Assembly (NCBI GenBank): GCA_022563405.1
Contig: JADFNK010000008.1
Span: 1-59,005, forward strand
Reading direction: 5' to 3'
Length of the DNA stretch: 59,005 nt
Source: Gemmatimonadota bacterium
Lineage (GTDB): Bacteria > Gemmatimonadota > Gemmatimonadetes > Longimicrobiales > Gaopeijiaceae
The notes beneath the pieces were generated by a model. It was not told where the DNA came from and ran no database searches. It saw nothing but the letters and a program-made list of their open reading frames with translations. A program made the translations under genes and the position numbers. This document shows, in pieces, positions 46,628 through 55,521 of this stretch. The first letter of the stretch is position 1; every line of letters starts with the position of its first letter.

Positions 46628-47464
46628 ATGGCGTCCGGCACCACCACTTCCCTTCCCGTCCGCGGCTCTTTCGGGCAAACGATGCGGGCCGACAACTGGT
46701 GGGTGCAGCCTGTGTTGGTGGCCCTGGGTCTGGGCGTGGCCGTCCTCTACTTGAACGTGGCGGCGTTCCTGGGAGAGTACTACGCGTTCGGGAACTACCT
46801 TTCGCCGTTGTACTCGCCCGAGATCTTCGGGGATACACCTCACGCGCTGTTCGGGCCCAAGCCCAGCATTTGGCCGGAGTGGCTCCCGTGGTCGCCGGCG
46901 TTCCTGATCCTGTGGGCGCCCGCGGGCTTTCGCCTCACTTGTTACTACTATCGTGGAGCCTACTACAAGGCGTTCTTGGCCGATCCGCCCAACTGTTCAG
47001 TGGGGGAGCCGCGCCAATCGTATCTCGGTGTCTGGTGGAAGCCTACCACCTGGAATGAGCAATCCTTCCCGCTCATCATGCAGAACCTGCACCGTTACTT
47101 CCTCTATCTCGCTTTGCTCTTCATCGCACTGCTTTCGTATGACGCGTGGCATGCCCTTTGGTTCATCGACCCCGCCACTGGCGAAGAGACGTTGGGCCTC
47201 GGCGTGGGCACCCTGGTCCTGACACTCAACGTGATCCTGTTGGGGGGCTATACGCTCGGATGTCACTCCCTTCGGCATCTGGTGGGCGGCGGGCTGGACG
47301 TGCTCTTCGATAAGCCCGTTCGCCGGACGGCCCACGCGTGTGTCGGCTGCCTCAACAAGCGGCACATGCTGTTCGCATGGATGAGCTTGTACTGGGTCTG
47401 CTTCACCGACTTGTATGTACGAATGTTGTCCATGGGGATCTGGACGGACTGGAGAATCTTCTGA
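46628..47464 (+). CDS. sdhC: Succinate dehydrogenase membrane cytochrome b subunit
   Basis: Five or so hydrophobic helices and candidate haem histidines in NLHRYFLYLAL and CHSLRHLVGG. At 278 aa it is much longer than E. coli SdhC or SdhD, and no second small anchor is present, as in the single-anchor menaquinone-type enzymes. ATG with AAGGAGAG upstream; the longer frame from 46406 translates leader sequence. TATATT at 46512 may be a -10 box in the 248-bp gap shared with pruA. It overlaps sdhA by one base. Confidence 0.85.
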   Translation: MASGTTTSLPVRGSFGQTMRADNWWVQPVLVALGLGVAVLYLNVAAFLGEYYAFGNYLSPLYSPEIFGDTPHALFGPKPSIWPEWLPWSPAFLILWAPAGFRLTCYYYRGAYYKAFLADPPNCSVGEPRQSYLGVWWKPTTWNEQSFPLIMQNLHRYFLYLALLFIALLSYDAWHALWFIDPATGEETLGLGVGTLVLTLNVILLGGYTLGCHSLRHLVGGGLDVLFDKPVRRTAHACVGCLNKRHMLFAWMSLYWVCFTDLYVRMLSMGIWTDWRIF

Positions 47465-49281
47465 TGGAGGTCTCGCGTCACGAGCACGACGTCCTCATCA
47501 TCGGCTCCGGTGGTGCCGGCCTGCGGGCCGCCATCGAGGCTTCGGCCGGCGGCGCGTCGGTCGCTTTGGTCTGCAAGTCACTGCTGGGCAAAGCCCATAC
47601 CGTCATGGCGGAAGGGGGCATCGCCGCTGCTCTAGCCAACGTAGACGAGCGCGACAGATGGGAAATCCATTTCGCAGACACCATGCGGGGAGGTCAGTAC
47701 CTCAGCAACTGGAAGATGGCCGAGATCCACGCCAAGGAGTCACCGGGTCGAGTCCGGGAACTCGAGGAGTGGGGAGCGGTTTTCGACCGGACGAAGGATG
47801 GGAAAATCCTTCAGAGAAACTTCGGCGGTCACGCCCACCCGCGGCTCGCCCACGTCGGTGACCGTACCGGCCTGGAGATGATCCGCACGCTTCAGGACCA
47901 CGGCGTACATCAGGGGTTCGATGACTATCAAGAGTGTACCGTCACCCGGCTCCTCAAGGACGGAGAACGTGTGGTCGGCGCCTTCGGGTACGATCGGGAG
48001 AGCGGCAACTTCAGAGTCTTTCAGGCCGGCGCGGTGATCCTGGCCACCGGCGGTCTCGGGCGCGCCTTCAAGATCACGTCCAACAGTTGGGAGTGCACCG
48101 GGGACGGACACTCGCTGGGGTACCACGCGGGGGCGGATCTGATCGACATGGAGTTCATCCAGTTCCACCCGACGGGTATGGTGTGGCCACCGAGCGTGCG
48201 AGGGATCCTCGTCACGGAGGGCGTGAGAGGAGAGGGCGGCGCGCTCACGAACTCCGAGGGCCGCCGTTTCATGTACGACGACATTCCGCCGCTCTATGTC
48301 AACCAAACCGCGGATACGCCCGAGGAGGGGTGGCGCTACGTGACGGGAGACCGCGACGCCCGCCGACCCGCCGAGCTTCTCACACGGGATCACGTGGCCC
48401 GCTGTATCGTCCGGGAGGTCAAGGAGGGCCGGGGAAGCCCGCACGGGGGTGTCTTCCTCGACATCTCCTGGATCAAGGAGAAGATCCCGAACGGTGCCGA
48501 GCACATCAAGAGGAAACTTCCCGCCATGTACCACCAGTTCAAGGCGTTGGCGGACATCGACATCACGGAGGAGCCCATGGAGGTCGGGCCGACCACACAC
48601 TACGTCATGGGTGGCCTTCGTGTGGACCCCGACACCCAGATGTGCACCGTACCTGGGCTGTTCGCAGCGGGTGAGTGCGCCGCCGGACTCCACGGCGCCA
48701 ACCGGCTCGGCGGAAATTCGCTGTCCGACCTCCTCGTCTTCGGACAGCGCGCCGGCAAGTACGCTGCCGCATACGCCAACGAGCACGGACGCGGGACACT
48801 GGAAGAGGCCCAGATCGAGGAAGCCCGCAAGGAAGCTCTGGCTCCGCTGGAGCGACAGGATCAGACCGACGGCGCCGGGCCGTACGCGGTGCAGTTCGAG
48901 CTGCAGGACATGATGCAAGAAAAAGTCGGAATCGTCCGGGAGGAGGGCACGCTCTCCGAAGCCGTGGAAGAGATCGCCGCTCTGTCTCGTAGGGCCGACC
49001 TCACCGGAGTCACCGGCGACCGCAAGTTCAATCCGGGATGGCATACGGCCTTGGACCTTCGGCACCTCCTCACCAACTCGGAGGCCTGCGCCCGCGCCGC
49101 GTTGGAGAGGAAGGAGAGCCGTGGCGCCCATTCCCGGGTCGACTTCCCGGACAAGGACAAGGAGTGGGGAGGGTTTACGGTCGTGCTCAAGCGGGGCTCG
49201 GACGGGAATATGGAGGTGCGCCGAGACGCGTTACCCCCCATCCGCGAGGACCTTCAGAAGATCATCGAGGAGCACGGCTGA
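47464..49281 (+). CDS. sdhA: Succinate dehydrogenase flavoprotein subunit
   Basis: Oxidises succinate with covalent FAD. 605 aa. The FAD motif is VLIIGSGGAGLRAAIEA; the segment KSLLGKAHTVMAEGGIAAAL holds the region of the flavin-linking histidine (KAHT). Active-site regions include FIQFHPTG, LVTEGVRGEGG, HYVMGGLRVD and GANRLGGNSLSDLLVFG. The start TGATG overlap with sdhC and the sdhB overlap show tight coupling. Probably reduces menaquinone, since a men operon is in the same genome segment. Confidence 0.95.
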   Translation: MEVSRHEHDVLIIGSGGAGLRAAIEASAGGASVALVCKSLLGKAHTVMAEGGIAAALANVDERDRWEIHFADTMRGGQYLSNWKMAEIHAKESPGRVRELEEWGAVFDRTKDGKILQRNFGGHAHPRLAHVGDRTGLEMIRTLQDHGVHQGFDDYQECTVTRLLKDGERVVGAFGYDRESGNFRVFQAGAVILATGGLGRAFKITSNSWECTGDGHSLGYHAGADLIDMEFIQFHPTGMVWPPSVRGILVTEGVRGEGGALTNSEGRRFMYDDIPPLYVNQTADTPEEGWRYVTGDRDARRPAELLTRDHVARCIVREVKEGRGSPHGGVFLDISWIKEKIPNGAEHIKRKLPAMYHQFKALADIDITEEPMEVGPTTHYVMGGLRVDPDTQMCTVPGLFAAGECAAGLHGANRLGGNSLSDLLVFGQRAGKYAAAYANEHGRGTLEEAQIEEARKEALAPLERQDQTDGAGPYAVQFELQDMMQEKVGIVREEGTLSEAVEEIAALSRRADLTGVTGDRKFNPGWHTALDLRHLLTNSEACARAALERKESRGAHSRVDFPDKDKEWGGFTVVLKRGSDGNMEVRRDALPPIREDLQKIIEEHG

Positions 49282-50024
49282 TGGCGACCGCGACGTTGGA
49301 GATCTGGCGCGGCGACGCCACGGGCGGGGAGTTCAAAGAGTACACGACCGAGCTCACCGAGGGGATGGTCGTGCTGGACGCCATCCATCAGGTCCAGGCC
49401 GAGCAGGCGCACGATCTGGCCGTCCGTTGGAACTGTAAGGCAGGCAAGTGCGGCTCGTGCTCCGCCGAGGTCAATGGGCAACCGAAGCTCATGTGCATGA
49501 CACGCATGGGCGACCTTCCCACGGATCGCCCGATCACGGTGGAGCCCATGAAGGCGTTCCCGCTCGTGAAGGATCTCGTCACCGACGTCTCGTGGAACGA
49601 CGAAGTCAAGAAGCGCATCAAGCCGTTCAAGCCTCGCCCACCCGACTTCGAGGACGGTTCTTGGGAGATGCACCAGTCCGATATCGACCGGGTCCAGGAG
49701 TTCAGGAAGTGCATCGAATGTTATCTGTGTCAGGACGTCTGCCACGTACTCCGCGAACACCACATGCACGACGAGTTCATCGGACCCCGGTTCCTCGTGT
49801 ACAACGCGGCGCTTGAAATGCACCCACTGGATACCGAGGACCGGCGCGAAGACCTGAGAAAGTCACAGGGCATCGGTCTGTGCAATATCACCAAGTGCTG
49901 CACCACGGTCTGCCCCGAGGGGATCACGATCACGGACAACGCGATCATCCCGCTGAAGGAGCGGGTCGTGGACCAAGCATACGACCCGGTGAGGAAGCTC
50001 ATCCAACTCGTAACCGGACGCTGA
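49281..50024 (+). CDS. sdhB: Succinate dehydrogenase iron-sulfur subunit
   Basis: 247 aa with three cluster motifs: [2Fe-2S] CKAGKCGSC plus a Cys 11 residues on, [4Fe-4S] CIECYLCQDVC, and the third set CNITKCCTTVCPEG for [3Fe-4S]. ATG overlaps the sdhA stop (TGATG). It passes electrons from the flavin to quinone. An in-frame upstream start at 49038 would overlap sdhA by 240 bp and is not used. Confidence 0.95.
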   Translation: MATATLEIWRGDATGGEFKEYTTELTEGMVVLDAIHQVQAEQAHDLAVRWNCKAGKCGSCSAEVNGQPKLMCMTRMGDLPTDRPITVEPMKAFPLVKDLVTDVSWNDEVKKRIKPFKPRPPDFEDGSWEMHQSDIDRVQEFRKCIECYLCQDVCHVLREHHMHDEFIGPRFLVYNAALEMHPLDTEDRREDLRKSQGIGLCNITKCCTTVCPEGITITDNAIIPLKERVVDQAYDPVRKLIQLVTGR

Positions 50025-50033
50025 GGTGTGGAA

Positions 50034-50078
50034 GGATGGACAGCCTTCTAACCGAGAAAAGGCATGGACAGCCTTCTA
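50034..50078. repeat. 17-bp direct repeat around the aquaporin stop codon
   Basis: 50034-50050 and 50062-50078 differ at one position; the core is ATGGACAGCCTTCTA (15 bp, exact). The aquaporin stop is the last three bases of the second copy. Read on the minus strand, AGAAGGCTG also begins the 32-bp dispersed element. Confidence 0.85.
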
Positions 50079-50708
50079 GTTGAGGTGTTGTAGGTCGTAG
50101 ACGCCCGCAGCGGCTACACTCCCGAGGAGTGGACCGACCCAGTAGATCCACAGTTGACCGAAGGACCCGTCACCCGCGAGGGCATCTACGAGGATGGGGC
50201 CCGTTCCAACGGCCGGATTAAAAACGCCCCCTGAGATGGCCCCAACGGCGAAGGCACCCACCATGACCGTGAATCCGATGGCCAGGCCATAGTAGGAGTT
50301 ACCGGCAGTGGCATCGTCGGTCGCCACGTTCAATACCACGAGAGACAAGGCGAAAGTGAATAGACCCTCACACAGGAGAATTACGACGAGTCCAGCCTCC
50401 GGGTCCGGCGCCGGTGCGAAGGTATCACCCGCGATGAGCATCACGGCCAGGCTCGCCAGAATCGCGCCGATAATTTGTGCTGCTACGTATGGGGCCAGAT
50501 CGCGGGGCTTCATCTTGCCGCGAATCAGAATCGCAACGCTCACGGCGGGGTTATAATGGGCCCCGGAGATATGCCCCCCCATGTACACCATGGCCATCAA
50601 CACCGAACCTATGGCGATGGGGGCCATAGGGCTGCCGTTCATCACCATCAACCCGATCGTGAGGACCAAGAAAAAGGTCCCTACGAATTCGGTCACGTAT
50701 CGACTCAT
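50076..50708 (-). CDS. Aquaporin-family channel, atypical, 210 aa
   Basis: Six hydrophobic helices with both NPA loops: SGAHYNPAVS in the first half and GGVFNPAVGTG in the second. In classical aquaporins the second NPA is followed by Arg (NPAR), the selectivity-filter residue; here it is Val. Water or another small solute may pass, but specificity cannot be taken from AqpZ. ATG with GGAG upstream. It converges on sdhB. Confidence 0.85.
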   Translation of the reverse strand: MSRYVTEFVGTFFLVLTIGLMVMNGSPMAPIAIGSVLMAMVYMGGHISGAHYNPAVSVAILIRGKMKPRDLAPYVAAQIIGAILASLAVMLIAGDTFAPAPDPEAGLVVILLCEGLFTFALSLVVLNVATDDATAGNSYYGLAIGFTVMVGAFAVGAISGGVFNPAVGTGPILVDALAGDGSFGQLWIYWVGPLLGSVAAAGVYDLQHLN

Positions 50709-50801
50709 GATGAGTAAACTCCGATCCTGTTGTTGTGACTCACTAACGGATGATTCCGACCCGATGCCGGCAGATCACCTTTCCATGCACGATACTCTAG
50801 C

Positions 50802-53273
50802 ATGAGCACTTCTTCGACACGACCCTCGGTGGGCCTTCACGTTCTGAAGTTTGGGGGCACGTCTCTTGGAAACTCCGACCGGGTGCGTGAGGTGGCTTCC
50901 ATCATCGCCGCCCAATCAGAGAAGGGTCCAACCGTCGCGGTCGTGTCTGCGCTCGGTCAGGTCACCGACGAACTGGTCGTCGCATCGGACTGGGCTAAGG
51001 CGGGAGACCGACGTTACGCCGACAAGTTGGAGGAGATCCGCAAGCTCCACCTGGAGAGCGTCAAGGAGCTCACCGGGCCCGAGGATCTGGACGATGTAGC
51101 CGAGTCGATCGACCTCATTCTGACCCAACTGGAGGAGCTTCTTCGGGGGGTCTCGTTGGTCAAGGAGTGCACTCCACGCACCCAGGACGGTGTGCTGAGC
51201 GTAGGCGAGCGGCTTTCCACCATCCTCGTGGCAGCGGCCCTGCGTGCCCGGGGCCTGGACGCGGAGCCGTGCGACACCACGGGTCTCATCGTGACCGACG
51301 CCAATTTCGGCGCGGCTTCTGTGCAAATGGCCCCCACACGCGAGCGCGTGGTGCCGCACTTCGAGCAGGCCGAGTCCCTTCAGGTCGTGACCGGCTTCGT
51401 CGCCGGGACGGCCACGGGCGAAGTCACCACCCTGGGCCGAGGCGGGTCGGACTACACGGCCACACTGCTCGGGGCGATACTCGACGCAGAGGCGGTGGAA
51501 ATCTGGACCGACGTGAACGGAGTCATGAGCGCCGATCCCCGGATCGTGAAGGAGGCTTTCTCCCTGGAGAGCCTCAGCTATGACGAGCTCATGGAGCTCT
51601 CACATTGGGGTGCCAAAGTCATGCACCCGGCGGCCGTGCAGCCCGCCAGGGAGAAAGGCCTTCTGGTCCTCATTCGAAACACGCTGAACCGCGAGTTCAA
51701 GGGCACCGAGGTGCGAGAGGTCGCCTCAGCCACCCGAGGACCCGTCCGAGGTATCGCTTCGATCAACAACGTGTCCCTGCTCCGCCTCGAAGGCACCGGG
51801 CTCCAGGGATCCCCGGGCACGGCCGAACGCCTGTTCGGGGCGCTGGCTCGCGAGCGTATCAGCGTCATCCTCATCACTCAGGCGTCGAGCGAGCGCTCCA
51901 TCTGCTTCGCCGTGGAGCCGGGTAAGCTGGAACAGGCGGTCAAGGTGGTCCATGAGGCGTTCGCCCTGGAGCGACAGGCGAATCTTGTGGAGGACCTCGT
52001 GGTGGAGGAGCGCTGCTCGATCCTGGCGGCCGTAGGAGAGGCCATGCGTGAGTCGCCAGGGATCGCCGGCCGAATCTTCGATGTGCTCGGCCACCACCGG
52101 GTCAACGTGCGAGCCATCGCGCAGGGCAGTTCAGAGCTCAACATCTCCCTCGTTGTTACTCAGGACGATGAGGAACGGGCTTTGAGGGCCATCCACCGCG
52201 CCCTGTTCCAGCCACCGGGCCGGAGTCTGCGGCTCTACGTGAGCGGTGTGGGGCGGGTCGGAGCGGCTCTGCTCGACCAGATCGACGCACAGGCCGAGAG
52301 GCTGCGCGCGGAGGGAGTGGAGGTGGTGCTCGCCGGGCTCGCCCGAAGCAAGGGCGCTGTGCTCGATCCGATGGGGCTGGACCTGAGCGATTGGCGCAGT
52401 GCGAGTGAAGCGGAGATGACCACCGGAGCCGACATGGTCGAGACCGCGATTCGCTCCGATCATCCCTGCCGCGTTTTCGTCGACGTCACCGCGAGCAAAG
52501 ACGTGGGCGATGACTACGAATCCCTCCTCAAAGAGGGAGTCGCGGTCGTGAGCGCCAACAAACTTGCTTTTTCGGACGCCATGGAGCGGTTCGAGACGCT
52601 TCAACGCCTTGGGGCGCAGGGGATGGGCCTTTTCTTCGAGACGACGGTCGGGGCGGGGCTTCCGATACTCAGGACGATCGAGGATCTGGTCGCCACGGGT
52701 GATGTGATCGAGCGGGTCGAGGGGGTTCTCTCGGGAACGCTGGGATTCATCTGCGATCGACTGATGGCCGGCACACCGTTCAGCGAGGCCCTCAAGGAGG
52801 CCGATGACCTCGGCTTCACGGAGCCCGATCCGCGTGAGGATCTGGGCGGACGCGATGTGGCCCGGAAACTGGTCATCCTTGGGCGGATGGCAGGATTTTC
52901 CTTGGAACTGGGGGACGTGGATATCACGCCGCTTCTGCCTGGCGAGGGATGGGCGGACATGAGCGTGGACGACTTCTGGAAGCGCCTCCCGGAAGTGGAT
53001 ACACATTTTACCGAGCTTCGTGAGCGCGCCGTAGCGGCCGGGACTGCTCTGCGCTACCTCGCGTCCGTCGATAGAGCTCAGGCCTCCGTTCGGATGACCG
53101 AGGTGGCGCCCGACCATCCCTGCGCGAGCCTCTCCAACAGCGAAAACCTCGTGACCATTACCTCGACACGTTATGCGAACACACCGCTGGTCGTGCGAGG
53201 TCCGGGTGCGGGGCCGGAGGTCACGGCTGCCGGGGTGTTCGCGGATATCCTGAGAGCGCTGGCGGAGTCCTGA
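50802..53273 (+). CDS. thrA: Bifunctional aspartate kinase/homoserine dehydrogenase (ThrA type)
   Basis: 823 aa. Kinase domain (about 8-300) with VLKFGGTSLGN, TLGRGGSDYTATLLG and EIWTDVNGVMSADPR; ACT domains (about 320-460) for amino-acid feedback; homoserine dehydrogenase (about 465-820) with LYVSGVGRVGAALLDQ, VVSANKLAFS, EGVLSGTLGFI and AEPDPREDLGGRDVARK-like segments. It feeds thrB and thrC directly: the thrA stop overlaps the thrB ATG. ATG start with no strong ribosome site. A likely point of threonine feedback. Confidence 0.95.
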   Translation: MSTSSTRPSVGLHVLKFGGTSLGNSDRVREVASIIAAQSEKGPTVAVVSALGQVTDELVVASDWAKAGDRRYADKLEEIRKLHLESVKELTGPEDLDDVAESIDLILTQLEELLRGVSLVKECTPRTQDGVLSVGERLSTILVAAALRARGLDAEPCDTTGLIVTDANFGAASVQMAPTRERVVPHFEQAESLQVVTGFVAGTATGEVTTLGRGGSDYTATLLGAILDAEAVEIWTDVNGVMSADPRIVKEAFSLESLSYDELMELSHWGAKVMHPAAVQPAREKGLLVLIRNTLNREFKGTEVREVASATRGPVRGIASINNVSLLRLEGTGLQGSPGTAERLFGALARERISVILITQASSERSICFAVEPGKLEQAVKVVHEAFALERQANLVEDLVVEERCSILAAVGEAMRESPGIAGRIFDVLGHHRVNVRAIAQGSSELNISLVVTQDDEERALRAIHRALFQPPGRSLRLYVSGVGRVGAALLDQIDAQAERLRAEGVEVVLAGLARSKGAVLDPMGLDLSDWRSASEAEMTTGADMVETAIRSDHPCRVFVDVTASKDVGDDYESLLKEGVAVVSANKLAFSDAMERFETLQRLGAQGMGLFFETTVGAGLPILRTIEDLVATGDVIERVEGVLSGTLGFICDRLMAGTPFSEALKEADDLGFTEPDPREDLGGRDVARKLVILGRMAGFSLELGDVDITPLLPGEGWADMSVDDFWKRLPEVDTHFTELRERAVAAGTALRYLASVDRAQASVRMTEVAPDHPCASLSNSENLVTITSTRYANTPLVVRGPGAGPEVTAAGVFADILRALAES

Positions 53274-54226
53274 TGGCAAACACCGAGACCGCTCGGGCCT
53301 TTGCTCCAGCCACGGTCGGCAACATCATCTGCGGCTTCGACATCTTCGGCCTCGCTTTGGGGGAGCCGGGAGACGAGGTGGAAGCAAGACTGCGGAATGA
53401 GCCGGGTGTGGTGATTTCAGCAGTGCACGGCGACGGGGGACGCCTGCCGACGGAGGCGGCTCGAAACGTAGCGGGGGTCGCCACGACCGCCGTCCTGACG
53501 GAATGCGGGATGGAGGACGTCGGCGTCGAGATCGAGGTCTGGAAGGGTCTCCCCATTTCGGGCGGGATGGGAGGCAGCGCAGCCAGCGCGGTGGCGGCCG
53601 TAGTCGCAGCGGATGCGCTCCTCCAGACGGGACTCTCGCCGGAGGCCCTGCTCCGCTGCGCCTCGGAGGGTGAGCGCGGCCCGAAGGGAGACACCCACCC
53701 GGACAACATCGCCCCGGCCCTCCACGGGGGCATCGTCATGGTCCGGCCCGAGGAGCCGGGGATCGTCATTCCGCTCCCTGTCCCCACGGGGCTCTCGGTG
53801 GCACTGATCCATCCCGATCTGGAGCTCGAGACGAGCGAAATGAGGGGTATCCTACCCGACGTGCTCCCGCTGAAGGAAGCGGTGAGACAGTGGGCTGACT
53901 GTTCGGCCTTTGTCGTGGGGTTGTACGAAGAGGACTGGGATCTCATCAAACGTGCGCTGGTAGACCGAGTCGCGGAGCCGCACAGGAGTCGATTCATTCC
54001 CGGGTTCGACGCCGTACGCTCCGCCGGCCTCGAGGCGGGCGCGTTAGGCGCCGGCTTGTCGGGATCGGGTCCCTCTATGTTCGCGCTTTGCCGGACGATG
54101 GCCGAGGCCCAGTCAGCCGCTACGGCGATGGCCGACGCCTTCGCACAAGTGGGCGTCGAGGGCGCCGATACCCATGTTTCCGAGGTGGGCGATACGGGGG
54201 CCCACGTGATCGAGACTTCGGCTTGA
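53273..54226 (+). CDS. thrB: Homoserine kinase
   Basis: GHMP kinase of 317 aa. ATVGNIICGFDIFGLAL near the N terminus, the phosphate loop GLPISGGMGGSAASAVAAV, and GAGLSGSGPSMFAL near the C terminus. ATG overlaps the thrA stop; its own stop overlaps the TTG of thrC. Confidence 0.95.
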   Translation: MANTETARAFAPATVGNIICGFDIFGLALGEPGDEVEARLRNEPGVVISAVHGDGGRLPTEAARNVAGVATTAVLTECGMEDVGVEIEVWKGLPISGGMGGSAASAVAAVVAADALLQTGLSPEALLRCASEGERGPKGDTHPDNIAPALHGGIVMVRPEEPGIVIPLPVPTGLSVALIHPDLELETSEMRGILPDVLPLKEAVRQWADCSAFVVGLYEEDWDLIKRALVDRVAEPHRSRFIPGFDAVRSAGLEAGALGAGLSGSGPSMFALCRTMAEAQSAATAMADAFAQVGVEGADTHVSEVGDTGAHVIETSA

Positions 54227-55521
54227 AGTTCGTCAGCACAGGCGGCCAAAGTCCAGCGGCCGACCTTCGCACCGCACTCACCTCAGGACTCGCGCCGGAC
54301 GGAGGGCTTTACCTGCCGGAGCGGATAGACCCGATCGACGCCTCGCTTCTGGCGGAGTTACGCGGCGAATCCTTCTCCGTCGTCTCGCGCGCGGTCGCAT
54401 GGCACCTCCTGGGTTCGGCGATCCCAGCCGCGGATCTCGACCGCATCGTCGATGCTGCCTTGAATTTCGAGGTTCCGCTGGTCGCACTGAGCGACGACGT
54501 GTACCTGCTGGAGCTCTTCCACGGCCCCACCTTGGCGTTCAAGGATGTCGGCGCGCGTTTCATGGCGCAGCTACTGGCGTACCTGGGCACCGAGGATGGG
54601 GACCCGCTCACGATCTTGGCGGCTACGTCGGGTGACACCGGAAGCGCGGTCGCGCAGGCCTTCCTGGGTGTACCGGGCATAAGGACCGTGATCCTGTTCC
54701 CCAAGGGTAAAGTCACCGACCTCCAGGAGCGGCAATTCACGACCCTTGGAGGAAACGTGCGCGTTCTCGAAGTCGACGGCACGTTCGACGACTGCCAGCG
54801 CCTGGTAAAGTCCGCGTTCGCGGACCCGCTCCTCAGGGACGCGATCCGCCTGAGCTCGGCAAACTCGATCAATATCGGTCGGCTTCTCCCTCAGATGCTG
54901 TATTACATGTGGGCTGTTAAGACGCTCAGCAGCAGTCTAATACAAATGATCGTTCCTAGCGGAAATCTGGGAAATCTAACAGCAGGGGTATTCGCTTCAC
55001 TTTCTGGAATGCCCACAGCTGGATTTCTTGCAGCACACAATAAAAACGACTTCTTTCCAAATTATCTTATCGACCCTTCAGTCTCATTCAAGCCTTCTGT
55101 TCGGACGGTGTCCAACGCCATGGATGTCGGCACTCCCAGCAATTTTGAACGTCTTTCTTCGCTATTGACGCGCGACGAAATGACAGGATTGATAGCAGCC
55201 GTATCGGTCTCCGACTCGGATACCAGGTTGTCAATGGAACGTATATATGCGAACACGGGGTACGTCGCTGATCCCCATACTGCGGTGGGGTTGGAAGCGC
55301 TGCGAAATTCGGGAAGCGAGAAGCGCTCCACGAGGCCGTCACTGGTGCTATCCACGGCACATCCGGCCAAATTCCCCGAGATCGTATCTGAAGTACTGGG
55401 TATAGATCCCGTTTTACCGCCACAGCTTGCGAAGCTTAACCACCTTCCTACCTCATGCAAAACGATCGATCCTCAGGAGGATCAATTTGCTCAAGTGATT
55501 CTTGAACTCGGCCACGCTTAG
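54223..55521 (+). CDS. thrC: Threonine synthase, of mixed base composition
   Basis: PLP enzyme of 432 aa. PLP lysine in TLAFKDVGARFM; AATSGDTGSAVAQAF; SSANSINIGRLLPQ; PSGNLGNLTAGVFAS; SNAMDVGTPSNFERL; STAHPAKFPEIV. The TTG start at 54223 overlaps the thrB stop and gives the family N terminus (KFVSTGG); a longer frame from 54088 overlaps thrB and is rejected. The first half is high GC like its neighbours; from about 54,900 GC falls sharply and codons such as TTA, AAT and ATA appear, while the frame stays open. The gene may be a fusion of two genomes. Confidence 0.9.
   Translation: MKFVSTGGQSPAADLRTALTSGLAPDGGLYLPERIDPIDASLLAELRGESFSVVSRAVAWHLLGSAIPAADLDRIVDAALNFEVPLVALSDDVYLLELFHGPTLAFKDVGARFMAQLLAYLGTEDGDPLTILAATSGDTGSAVAQAFLGVPGIRTVILFPKGKVTDLQERQFTTLGGNVRVLEVDGTFDDCQRLVKSAFADPLLRDAIRLSSANSINIGRLLPQMLYYMWAVKTLSSSLIQMIVPSGNLGNLTAGVFASLSGMPTAGFLAAHNKNDFFPNYLIDPSVSFKPSVRTVSNAMDVGTPSNFERLSSLLTRDEMTGLIAAVSVSDSDTRLSMERIYANTGYVADPHTAVGLEALRNSGSEKRSTRPSLVLSTAHPAKFPEIVSEVLGIDPVLPPQLAKLNHLPTSCKTIDPQEDQFAQVILELGHA
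54860..54930. other. Abrupt composition break
   Basis: By hand count, the 60-base lines change from 58 % GC (54841-54900) to 43 % (54901-54960) and 37 % (55021-55080); the genes upstream are about 60-65 %. It falls at the conserved SANSINIGRLLPQ coding region of thrC, near residue 220. Everything after stays lower in GC to the window end. Confidence 0.85.
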
